DNA of 64,000 nt from NCBI RefSeq assembly GCF_045278715.1, contig NZ_CP136420.1, positions 434,001 through 498,000 of the forward strand. The letters are read 5' to 3'. The position numbers and the translations under genes were made by a program. The notes under the pieces are model-generated. The model was not told the origin of the DNA and made no database searches. It was given only the letters and a program-made list of their open reading frames with translations. Numbering within the stretch: position 1 is the first letter of the stretch; every line of letters begins with the position of its first letter. Of this stretch, positions 36,501 through 43,870 are shown one piece after another. The DNA is from Neomoorella carbonis. Lineage in GTDB: Bacteria > Bacillota > DSM-521 > Neomoorellales > Neomoorellaceae.

Positions 36501-37430
36501 CGTCATGCCCACGGCGCGCCCCTGCGGCAGCTGGCGGGGATAGATGAAGGCTGTCTCCTGGATGACCCGTCTTGCTGGCAGGTAGAAGTGGTAAAGGCAT
36601 CGGCACTGTCTGCCGTTACGGGCGAGGTGCCCCGGGAACCTGCCGCCGTTCCAGGATACAGCCCGGTAAATTGTCGCGGAATGGAAGAGCAAGCACCCGG
36701 GGGAGAGGCTGACCACGCTCGGCTGCGGCAGGAGGTAGACCGGCGCCTTTCCTGGGTATATCCGCGGCAGCCCCTGACGGCGTTGCCGGTTAAACTGGCC
36801 GTCACCGACCTGAAGCGGCGCTTTGATGTCTTTAATGAGGGCGATACCCCCGTACGCCCCGGGGGCGACGGTTTTACCCGCCGGCCCCTTTTCCTCCAGG
36901 CCAGCCAGGGCCTGACAGCCGCCGAGCGCGGCACCGCCACCCACCTGGTCCTGCAGCACGTGGACTTAAGCAAACCGGTGACGGGGGAAAGCCTGGCCGG
37001 GCTGCTGCAGGAAATGGTAGGGCGGGAGATCCTGACGCCGGAGCAGGCGGCCGCCGTCGATACCAGCGCCATTGTCACTTTCTTTACCGGTCCCCTGGGC
37101 CGGCGCCTCCTGGCCCGGCCGGAGAAGGTAAAGCGGGAACTGCCCTTTTCCCTGGCCGTGCCCGCCGCCGGACTCTACCCCGGCCTGCCGGCGGAAGCGG
37201 CTGCAGGCGAAATCATCCTGGTCCAGGGCATTATCGACTGCCTGGTAGACGAGGAAGACGGCTTTTTGCTCCTGGACTTCAAGACGGGCCGAATCCCCCC
37301 CGACCCCCTGGCCGCCTACTGGGAGCAGGTGCAATTGTACGCCCGGGCAGTATCAGTTATCTTTAAACGTGATGTCAAGGAAGCCCACCTCTATTTCCTT
37401 GATGGAGGTGTAGAATTTAAGGTATTATAA
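33540..37430 (+). CDS. addA: ATP-dependent helicase/nuclease subunit AddA
   Basis: A 1,296-residue UvrD-type helicase with a C-terminal RecB-like nuclease. It has Walker A AAAGAGKTAVLV near residue 30, Walker B LVDEYQDIN, GDVKQSIYRFRLANPELF, the helicase motif MSIHKAKGLEFPVV, MTRAREKLILVG, and the nuclease motif LLLDFKTG near the end. It unwinds DNA from double-strand ends and digests the 3' strand. The ATG at 33540 overlaps the addB stop (TGATG), implying translational coupling. Degradation of linear phage or plasmid DNA and spacer acquisition by CRISPR both depend on this activity in known systems. Confidence 0.95.
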   Translation: MGEYQKRSWTEEQLAAIQARQANLLVAAAAGAGKTAVLVERIIQRLTDPAAPISLENMLVVTFTEAAAAEMRQRIGAALEAAAARQPENEFLRRQLLLLNRAHISTIHSFCLWVVRTYFYRLDLDPGFKVMDPAEADLLQLEVMDQVLEECFAAEPEGGPITDLADSLGGRGDANLVDLVLKVWHFTRSLPWPEAWLAEAAAVYRVPEGTPLEALPWYREIKEVIALRLQEAAYYLRQASRLAASPGGPAVYLDNLEREEAQVRGLLDEMGGLTWEQLYQRISSVTFGRLKAVRGSSVDERLKEKAVQYRDQAKKLLQELQEEFCRDEAAIRAELERAGELVAALVEVVRRFDTAFTKLKRRRGLVDFGDLEHLCLQVLLDEKAAPGELRPSAVATELRRRFEEVLVDEYQDINSIQDAILTLVSRQEAACSCVGPGGASGQAGNQPAAKPNLFMVGDVKQSIYRFRLANPELFLAKYSQYPEREGALNRRIILKANFRSRQGIVDGVNFIFRQVFSRLVGELEYDAAAALVGRAGYPEHPAAATPAIEVYLQERQLAGEAGADHGEDTAGAGERAMEPAGAAAGEIDLEELTALEREAWLVARRIRQLVHGTPERPGPEFQVWDPESKTYRDLSYRDIVILLRATKDRAPVFLEALQQWGIPSYADLGSGYFAATEVETILSLLRVIDNPHQDIPLAAVLRSPLVGLTAAELARIRLAAPGEDFFTAVMKAAGAGEDGSSPGTGQQDLAARLREFLARLERWRTMARRQPLGDVIWQLYRETGYLEFAGGLPGGAQRQANLRALLDRARQFEGFARHGLFRFLRFIERLRENEGDLGTARPLGENEDVVRVMSIHKAKGLEFPVVIVADLGKGFNFQELTGDVLLHGRLGLLPLYFDAAAGIKYPTLPYLAAAHRLHLEALSEEVRILYVAMTRAREKLILVGSARNLPKQAENWCAGLFVGGEQLPPMLTARARSPLDWLAAALARHAHGAPLRQLAGIDEGCLLDDPSCWQVEVVKASALSAVTGEVPREPAAVPGYSPVNCRGMEEQAPGGEADHARLRQEVDRRLSWVYPRQPLTALPVKLAVTDLKRRFDVFNEGDTPVRPGGDGFTRRPLFLQASQGLTAAERGTATHLVLQHVDLSKPVTGESLAGLLQEMVGREILTPEQAAAVDTSAIVTFFTGPLGRRLLARPEKVKRELPFSLAVPAAGLYPGLPAEAAAGEIILVQGIIDCLVDEEDGFLLLDFKTGRIPPDPLAAYWEQVQLYARAVSVIFKRDVKEAHLYFLDGGVEFKVL

Positions 37431-37503
37431 ACTCATACCGGCTTATTCCAATTTATCAAAGCCCCTGAGTATCAATATTTGCCTCCAGCCTCTGGATGGC
37501 TGA

Positions 37504-38277
37504 TGGGAGGAGGGGATCAAAGGCCTGGCCGGCGGCGGGCTAAAGCTTTTTATAATCGGTCTTTTGGTACTGCTGATAGTAATCTACCTTACCCTTCATG
37601 GCAGGGGGCTGCTTAAAAACAGCGCCATTATATTGAGCGTAGCTTTTGGCTGGCTGCTAAGTTTTTTAGCAGGTGAAGTTATCCTGCCGGGTGGTACCAC
37701 ATGGTTTTCCCTGCCGTCCTTATTTCTGTGGGGGCCACCTAGCTTCGAAATTGGAAGCGTTGTTTCATTCCTTGGGCTGGCCGTGAGCGGTACGGCCAAT
37801 TTTTTAGCCGGCGTTTTTGGCGGGATAGGCACTATACCTTTCGCCATATCCGCCGGTTTAATCTCGTTTTCGGGAAATAAATCGCCAAAGCCCTTTATAC
37901 TTTCCTGTGTTATATTTATAGCCATGGGGTTGTTTCCCCCGCTGGGTGCCCTGGCCGGGAGTGTGCCCCAACCTGTTGCGGCAGCAGTACTGCTGGTATC
38001 AGGTTGCTCCCTGGCGATGATTGGTTTACGGGATATGGTACGCGAGGAGATTACTTTACGGGAGAATTTTATTATCGGCCTGAGCTTGCTTTCTGGCATC
38101 GGCGTCATGCTCCTGCCGCACTCGCAGTGGGAGCAGATCCCGGGGTGGGCGGCAGGCATATTGAGCAACGGCGTTATTGTAGGAACCCTTGGAAGTATAC
38201 TCCTTGAACATGTAGTGTTGAGGAAACCCCGGCAAAGCGTTTCACAATCTATTACGAGCAAAGCTGGCCATAATTAG
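37504..38277 (+). pseudogene. NCS2 xanthine/uracil permease, N-terminal half missing
   Basis: The frame opens after a TGA at 37501-37503 and runs about 257 codons. It shows the C-terminal half of a nucleobase permease: several hydrophobic helices, GVFGGIGTIPFAISAGLI, and the GLFPPLGALAGSVPQPVAAAVLLVSG stretch. Family members have about 430-460 residues with 14 helices; the first ~200 residues are absent and there is no good start codon or ribosome site (the first candidate is a TTG at 37564). It lies just downstream of addA. Confidence 0.8.
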
Positions 38278-38345
38278 CAATTATCTCATACAGATTGTCA
38301 ATAGGGTAGGATTTTTGCCTGCTGGCGTCGAATACTTGCATTACT

Positions 38346-39746
38346 ATGAGCAAGCAAATATCCAGACGCCAGTTTTTATTAGGAACTGGTTCCCTGATGG
38401 CCCTGGGCTATCTGTCCTGGTTAGGGTTGATGCCAGGGGCTATATCAGCTGGCAATAAAAACGGGACAGGGAAACCGGGAACGCTGGCGGGGCAAAGCCC
38501 CCCTTTGCCCGAGCCGGTAGACTGCGACATTGTATTCCGCAATGGCCTTATTATCGACGGCAGAGGAGATAAAGCGTACCCCGGCAGTGTTGGCATTAAG
38601 GGGAAACAAATCGCTGCTGTAGGAGATTTCCAGGCCGCGCCGGGAGCGGTAGAAATAGATGCCAGGGGCCTGGTTCTCTGTCCCGGCTTTATTGATGTCC
38701 ACTCCCACACCGAACAGTACCTGGCCGCCGGCGGCGGAGCGGAGATGCTGCTACTTCAGGGCGTAACGACCCACCTGGGCGGCAACTGCGGCACTTCGGT
38801 GGACAGGGTAGGCGCCTTCCTTGGAGGTATTCATAAACTGGCCGTCAACCTGGGTATTCTGGCCGGGTACAAACATCTGCGGCAGGCTGCTGTTGCCAGG
38901 GAAGGGCGGCAGGCCAGTGCCGGAGAAGTGGCAGCTATGCAGGAAAAACTGGCCGCGGCTCTGCAGGAGGGGGCCTTTGGTCTATCGGTGGGGCTGGAAT
39001 ACTGGCCCCAGACCCTGGCCACGACCCGGGAACTGGTTGACCTGTGCCAGGTTTTAAAACAGTACGGCGGGTTTTATGCCACCCACATCCGCAGCGAGAG
39101 CGACCGGGTACTGGAGGCAGTGGAGGAGGCTTTAGAGATAGGGAACGAGGCAGGTGTCCCGGTGCAGTATTCCCATATTAAGACATCCTTCCAGCGCAAC
39201 TGGGGTAAAATGAAGCGGGTTATGGACCTTCTGGATGGCGCCCGCAAGGGAGGGCTGGACATAACCGCCGATGTCTACGGCTACACTTTTTCTAGCTGGG
39301 ACCTGGGAAGCAAAAATAATTCCATTAATGAAGAAGACTTAATCCTTGCCCTGCAGCAACCGGCAGTAATGATCGGCAGCGACAGCGGGCTGGACAACCT
39401 GGGACGGGCCGTTCACCCCCGCGCTTACGGAAACTACCCCCATATTCTGCGTACGTACGTTTTAGATAAAGGGGTTATCTCTTTAGAGCAGGCCATTCAT
39501 AAAATGACGGCCATGCCGGCGCGGCGGATGGGGTTAAAGGACCGCGGTCTCCTGGCACCCGGTTATAAAGCCGATGTAGTAGCCTTCGACCCGGGAACCA
39601 TTGCCTCCCGGGCCACCCGGGCTAACCCCAGCCAGCTGGCCACCGGGGTACGCTGGATCCTGGTAAACGGCCAGGTGGCAGTAAAAGATGGACAGGCTAC
39701 AGGATGCTTTGCCGGGGAAGTACTGCGGCGCGCGAGAACATGGTAG
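38346..39746 (+). CDS. N-acyl-D-amino-acid deacylase-like amidohydrolase with Tat signal, internally shortened
   Basis: A 466-residue metal-dependent amidohydrolase of the D-aminoacylase group. The N-terminus SRRQFLLGTGSLMALG is a twin-arginine signal peptide (Arg7-Arg8), so export of the folded enzyme is expected. Metal-site motifs are GFIDVHSHTEQ, TTHLGGNCG, ATHIRSESD, YSHIK and IGSDSG. Relative to family members, about 80-110 residues appear to be missing between ADVYGYTFSSWD and NNSINEEDLILALQQP, so activity is uncertain. The reading frame is continuous. It sits among other deletion-damaged genes. Confidence 0.8.
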   Translation: MSKQISRRQFLLGTGSLMALGYLSWLGLMPGAISAGNKNGTGKPGTLAGQSPPLPEPVDCDIVFRNGLIIDGRGDKAYPGSVGIKGKQIAAVGDFQAAPGAVEIDARGLVLCPGFIDVHSHTEQYLAAGGGAEMLLLQGVTTHLGGNCGTSVDRVGAFLGGIHKLAVNLGILAGYKHLRQAAVAREGRQASAGEVAAMQEKLAAALQEGAFGLSVGLEYWPQTLATTRELVDLCQVLKQYGGFYATHIRSESDRVLEAVEEALEIGNEAGVPVQYSHIKTSFQRNWGKMKRVMDLLDGARKGGLDITADVYGYTFSSWDLGSKNNSINEEDLILALQQPAVMIGSDSGLDNLGRAVHPRAYGNYPHILRTYVLDKGVISLEQAIHKMTAMPARRMGLKDRGLLAPGYKADVVAFDPGTIASRATRANPSQLATGVRWILVNGQVAVKDGQATGCFAGEVLRRARTW

Positions 39747-39756
39747 GAGCAGACTA

Positions 39757-40060
39757 ATGCTGAAAAATTTCAAGGTCGCCATTTATGAAATTGTTATGGA
39801 GGCCGGGGCGGGAGGTTTAACTTTACCTCCCTATAAAGGTTCTACCCTTCGTGGCGGTTTTGGCCGGGTATTCCACAGAATAACCTGCTCGGGACGGGAA
39901 GGACATTGCCGGGAGTGCCTTCTGCAGGGCAATTGCCCCTCTAAAGATGGATTTTACCTGCCTCATCGACCGGGTGCGGCAGGTCAGGCTGGTGGAGGAT
40001 CATAAGGCCTGGGTCGTCGGGGAGCGCTTTTCCTTTTTGGGAGGAGGGAGTATCAAGTAA
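39757..40060 (+). pseudogene. cas6 (RAMP-type CRISPR RNA endonuclease) relic
   Basis: The first ~65 codons from the ATG at 39757 match the start of Cas6-like RAMP proteins: LPPYKGSTLRGGFGRVFHRITC, then two more cysteine positions in CRECLLQGNCP. The frame then breaks. From 39950 another frame runs 36 codons to a TAA at 40060 and resembles a later part of Cas6 (LIDRVRQVRLV, then WVVGERFSF). About half of the protein between and after these parts is missing. Type I-C systems do not use Cas6, so this is probably left from a different CRISPR system. Confidence 0.7.
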
Positions 40061-40173
40061 AATTTTTAACGGGGAGAGCGGAAGAAGTGAGGAATATGAT
40101 AAAACACAACAAATAATTATGATAGTTAAGCATTGTTGCAAATGAGGGCTGCATTCTTTGGAGCTGAGGAAAA

Positions 40174-40569
40174 ATGAAAGCACGGGAATTTTGGGTTACT
40201 TGGAAGGAAAAGGCGAGAAAGCTAAAGGGAGATATATACGCCTTGTATCTAGCTTATCGGGATCCCCGTTTGCCGTGGCATGCCAAGCTTTTCACTGCCT
40301 GCCTCGTGGCATATGCTTTTAGTCCCTTGGATCTTATACCCGATTTTATCCCAATTTTGGGTTATTTGGATGAGTTGGTTATCATCCCTTTAGGAGTAAC
40401 CCTGGCTCTAAAGATGGTTCCGCAGTCAGTCATGCTTGAGTGCCGCGAGAAAGCTCAACTGGCCCTGAAAGATAAACCTGTAAATTGGTGGGCTGCGGGA
40501 GTTATTGTGGTGTTTTGGTTACTTTTAGCAGCAATAACTATTATGCTGATAAAGAACAAAAATAGATAA
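40174..40569 (+). CDS. YkvA/DUF1232 family membrane protein
   Basis: A 131-residue small membrane protein with the DUF1232 core: LFTACLVAYAFSPLDLIPDFIPILGYLDELVIIPLG, followed by a C-terminal hydrophobic span (AAGVIVVFWLLLAAITIML). Its function is not established. It is the only apparently undamaged gene in the 37.5-41.7 kb stretch. The start is the ATG after GAGGAAAA. Confidence 0.85.
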   Translation: MKAREFWVTWKEKARKLKGDIYALYLAYRDPRLPWHAKLFTACLVAYAFSPLDLIPDFIPILGYLDELVIIPLGVTLALKMVPQSVMLECREKAQLALKDKPVNWWAAGVIVVFWLLLAAITIMLIKNKNR

Positions 40570-40676
40570 TGGACCAAAATAGATTTAGGCCGGCGGTGTT
40601 TGGAAAAGCCAAGAGTTTTTAAGGAAGAGGAATATCTTTTAGAAGCTTGTTCTTATAATGACGCTAGGAGAATAGA

Positions 40677-40703
40677 AAAAGCCCGTGCTCGAAGGCACGG
40701 GTT
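40677..40703 (-). terminator. intrinsic terminator of the gntP remnant
   Basis: On the minus strand CCCGTGC, a 6-base loop, GCACGGGC, then five T. It lies 22 bases past the stop codon of the minus-strand permease remnant. Confidence 0.8.
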
Positions 40704-40724
40704 CCCGTCCTGTTTCTTAATCTT

Positions 40725-41177
40725 TCAGTGGAATATCATGAAGAGCACAATCGTGGTTACAATCGTTACCAGGCCTTCCAGCAGGGTGGCCGCTGTCTGG
40801 GCCTTGTAGGCATCAGTAACTTCCAAACCCGAAAACTGCGACACTACCCAGAAGTAACTGTCGTTAACATGGGAAACGGTCATCGCCCCGGCGCCTATTG
40901 CCATTACCGTCAGGACAAGATCCATGGGAGACGTCAATCCGAGCTGCGGCAGCATAGGTGCTATAAGGCTCGAGGTGGTAACAAGGGCCACCGTCGAGGA
41001 GCCCTGGGCGGTTTTGAGCATGGCTGCAATGATAAATATCAGGATAAGGGCCAGTGGATGAAGTTTTAACTTGGCTGTAGCAAAAATTATAAACAGAATG
41101 GCAAGAACTACTATAACAAGCAGCATTGGACCGTGTACCATAACCGCCTTTGCGGCAGCAAGCTGTTCAGGTGTCAT
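40725..41177 (-). pseudogene. GntP-type gluconate permease with large in-frame internal deletion
   Basis: A 150-codon open frame with a strong ribosome site (GGAGGTAGAGTAA before ATG). The N-terminus is the first helix of a GntP-family permease (MLLVIVVLAILFIIFATAKLKLHPLALIL). It is fused in frame to the last helices (AAMLKTAQGSSTVALVTTSS, then AIGAGAMTVSHVNDSYFWVVSQFSG). Normal members have about 440 residues, so roughly 290 are missing. Start, stop and terminator are intact, so a three- to four-helix protein could still be made. Confidence 0.8.
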
Positions 41178-41414
41178 TTACTCTACCTCCAGATTTAAAG
41201 ATGCTAAAAGATACTTTTGACAAATTTCCCAAGCAGCCCCCCTTACTATGGCAAACCCGGGACTTGTATATGTCTTTTCCCGGCCCCCCCTTTATTATGT
41301 TTATTTATGACAACTAGGTTTTTTCCTGTCAAGAAACAGAAAAAGGCACATAGTTCCTGGCCAGTAGTCTAGGTGCAGTAGGGAGCCGGTTGCTCGCTGC
41401 AAGGTTTTTAGCTC

Positions 41415-41672
41415 TTATCCACCGCCCAGAAGGGGTGAGGTGAGAAAGTCGGTATCATCATTAAATAAAGGTACAGTCAGGTCGGTACGGACCAGGCGGC
41501 CGTTAATGATAATCCAGATATCAGGATGGAGGGTGCCCCCATCCTGGTATATTTTTTGGGCCAAATTTGGCCCATGACGTTTAATTAGTACCGCCAGCAA
41601 ATCGGCCAAAGTTGCCGGTTGTTCAAATCCTGGGAATCCTTGTGATAAAGATCTTAAAATAAAAAGGACTTT
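41415..41672 (-). pseudogene. MoaD/ThiS-like carrier without recognisable start codon
   Basis: The minus-strand frame is open from just after a TAA at 41673-41675. It encodes a complete-looking ubiquitin-like fold: KVLFILRSLSQGFPG, a middle helix (ATLADLLAVLIKRHG), then IWIIINGRLVRTDL and a terminal LLGGG. Compare the intact member at 13474-13707. There is no ATG or GTG at the N-terminal strand; the first usable codon is a TTG at 41609, which would delete that strand. It is either decayed or started at a rare codon such as ATT. Confidence 0.55.
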
Positions 41673-41779
41673 TTAGGCAAAATGTCGAACTGTTTACATC
41701 TGCCCGGTAGCTCTGCGTACCTGTAAGATTGCCGGCGAGCAGTTTTAAATTAAAGTATATCACCGGGGGAGCTATCCGG

Positions 41780-43237
41780 ATGAAACTTTTCGAGGTAATA
41801 CCGGAGCGTCTGTTCCAGGTTTTCAGCGGCCGGAACCGGTATATTTACGCCGAGGCCCTGCTCCTCCTTTATGAGCAGTACCGGGTCAACCGCTTTGGCA
41901 TCCAGTATGAGGTCATGCGGGATTTGATGCAGGAACTGATCGAGAGCCAGGAGGAGGCCGGCCTGGTCTATGAGGTGGAAGAGGAAGAGGAGCAGGAGCC
42001 TGCCACCGGCGGGCTTTTTAACGGCACCGGCGAGGACCTGGCCCGGCTGAAGGCCGGCGCCCTCTTGCGTCGCCTGGACAGGTTGAAGTGGATCCAGGTG
42101 GAAGTGCGGGATAATTTTCGCCGCTACATCGTCCTGCCCCGCTACGCCAGCCGGCTGCTGGCCGTTTTCCAGGAATTATGCGAGAACCGTACCGTTGAGT
42201 ACCAGCGCTTTGCCTTCGTTACTTACCAGCTCCTTTCCGGCGAGGAGGCCAGGCAGCGGCCCGGTTTTGCCATCCTGGAGGCCCAGAGGATGACCCAGGA
42301 GTTCCTGGAGGAGCTGCGGGTGCTGGCCAACAATATGAAATACCATATGGAGCAGGTGGTGGCCAAAGCCTCCATCCAGGAGGTCCTGGACCACCATTTT
42401 GAAGAGTACAAGGCCCACATCATCGACCGCAGCTACCACCGCCTCAAGACTTCGGACCATGTTTCCCGTTACCGGCAGCGGATCCTGGCCACGGTCCAGG
42501 AGTGGCTCCTGGACCCGGAATGGATGGCCCGGGCCGTGGAAGACGCCCTGCGCAACGAGTTTTTTACCAGCAGGGAAGAAGCGGCGGACCAGCTGCGCCG
42601 CGCCCTCATGGACATTGAAGAGATTTACCGCGGCCTGGACGAGATCTTTTACCAGATCGACCTGCGCCACAACCAGTACCTGCGCGCCTCCTTTGAGCGG
42701 GCCCGTTATTTAAGCCAGCACAGCTCCGGCGTCGACCGCTACCTGGCGCGGATCCTGGAATGGATGGCAGCGGGCATCAGGAGAGGCGACCTGCCGGCGG
42801 AAGATTGCCTGCCCGGCCTGTTCAACCTGATGCGCCTCAATCAATTAAGCGAGCAGTCCCTGTATACACCGCGCCGGCGGCGGGCGCCCCACCGGCCGGA
42901 GCCCCAGGTGGTGGTGGCTGTCCCCGAGGAACTGAAAAGGCAGCTGCGGGAGCAGAACCTGCAGCGGATGCGGCAGGCCATTACCAGGGAAAAGGTGAGC
43001 GCCTACGTCCTGGGCCGCCTGGGCGAGCGGCGGGAGATGGGCATCGAGGAACTGGCGCCCACCAATATGGAGGAATTCCTGTATCTCCTCTACGTTTATC
43101 TCTACGGCTACGACGGCCTGGCCGGCTACCGCCTGGTGCCGCAGGGCGTGAACCGGATCCTCGACATCGGTGGCTATCGCTTCTATAACCGGCGGGTAGT
43201 GCGGGTGGATACGGACAGGAAACGGCGGGCTGTTTAA
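41780..43237 (+). CDS. jetA: Wadjet plasmid-defense subunit JetA
   Basis: First gene of a complete Wadjet operon, an SMC-type complex that recognises and linearises small circular DNA such as plasmids. The 485-residue protein is mostly helical and charged, fits the kleisin-like JetA (DUF5716 type), and is followed in order by JetB, JetC and JetD. I chose the ATG at 41780 (MKLFEVIPERLFQVFSGRNR) because GGGGGAG lies 9 bases upstream; the frame extends to 41729 without such a site. An acidic insert near residues 65-80 (EVEEEEEQEP) is notable. Subtype assignment (type III-like) is tentative. Confidence 0.88.
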   Translation: MKLFEVIPERLFQVFSGRNRYIYAEALLLLYEQYRVNRFGIQYEVMRDLMQELIESQEEAGLVYEVEEEEEQEPATGGLFNGTGEDLARLKAGALLRRLDRLKWIQVEVRDNFRRYIVLPRYASRLLAVFQELCENRTVEYQRFAFVTYQLLSGEEARQRPGFAILEAQRMTQEFLEELRVLANNMKYHMEQVVAKASIQEVLDHHFEEYKAHIIDRSYHRLKTSDHVSRYRQRILATVQEWLLDPEWMARAVEDALRNEFFTSREEAADQLRRALMDIEEIYRGLDEIFYQIDLRHNQYLRASFERARYLSQHSSGVDRYLARILEWMAAGIRRGDLPAEDCLPGLFNLMRLNQLSEQSLYTPRRRRAPHRPEPQVVVAVPEELKRQLREQNLQRMRQAITREKVSAYVLGRLGERREMGIEELAPTNMEEFLYLLYVYLYGYDGLAGYRLVPQGVNRILDIGGYRFYNRRVVRVDTDRKRRAV

Positions 43238-43258
43238 AAAGGCAAAGGGGGGAATCCG

Positions 43259-43870
43259 GTGCTTAACCTGGGGGAAAACCTCAGCGAGCAGGAAGCCGGG
43301 CGGTTGCAGGAGGTCATCAACCGCCTGCTGGCTGTAAATTTTTTAAACAAGGAGCAGGAGCGGGAGCATTACCTGGTGGCGCGGCGCCACCGTCAGGTTC
43401 TGGAGGAGTTTTTCCGCTTCCTCGGCTGGGAGATCGTCTTTGACGACCGCCACGAGTGCCTCTTCGTCCTGTCCCCGGAGGCCGGTTGCCGGCGCAACCT
43501 GACCCGGGAAGAAAGCATCTGGCTCCTGGTCCTGCGCCTCATCTACCAGGAAAAGCGCCAGGGCCTTTCTTTGAGCGAGTTCCCGGTGACCACCCTCCAC
43601 GAGATCCGGGCCAAGTATGAAGCCTTCCGCCTGCCCCTTTTTAATAAGACCAGGCTGCAAGAACTGGTGCGCCTGGGCACCCACTACAAACTCCTGGAAC
43701 CCCTGGATGACGACATCAGGTCCGACGACTGCGCCTTCCGCCTGTTCCACACCCTCCTTTACGCCGTCCAGGCGGATACGGTAGAGAAGCTGTACCAGAA
43801 GATCGCTGCTTATGAACAGGGGAAGGAGGAACTGCCGGATGAAGTGGCTGCGCCGCCTGCGGCTGATTAA
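43259..43870 (+). CDS. jetB: Wadjet subunit JetB (MukE-like)
   Basis: A 203-residue helical protein at the JetB position. It resembles the DUF4194/MukE-like winged-helix subunits that bridge the kleisin and the SMC heads: a helical N-terminus (NRLLAVNFLNKEQEREHYLVARRH), a strand pair (GWEIVFDDRHECLFVLSP) and TREESIWLLVLRLIYQEKR. GTG start after a GGGGGG site. Its last 32 bases overlap the start of jetC, indicating coupled translation and fixed stoichiometry. Confidence 0.85.
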   Translation: MLNLGENLSEQEAGRLQEVINRLLAVNFLNKEQEREHYLVARRHRQVLEEFFRFLGWEIVFDDRHECLFVLSPEAGCRRNLTREESIWLLVLRLIYQEKRQGLSLSEFPVTTLHEIRAKYEAFRLPLFNKTRLQELVRLGTHYKLLEPLDDDIRSDDCAFRLFHTLLYAVQADTVEKLYQKIAAYEQGKEELPDEVAAPPAAD

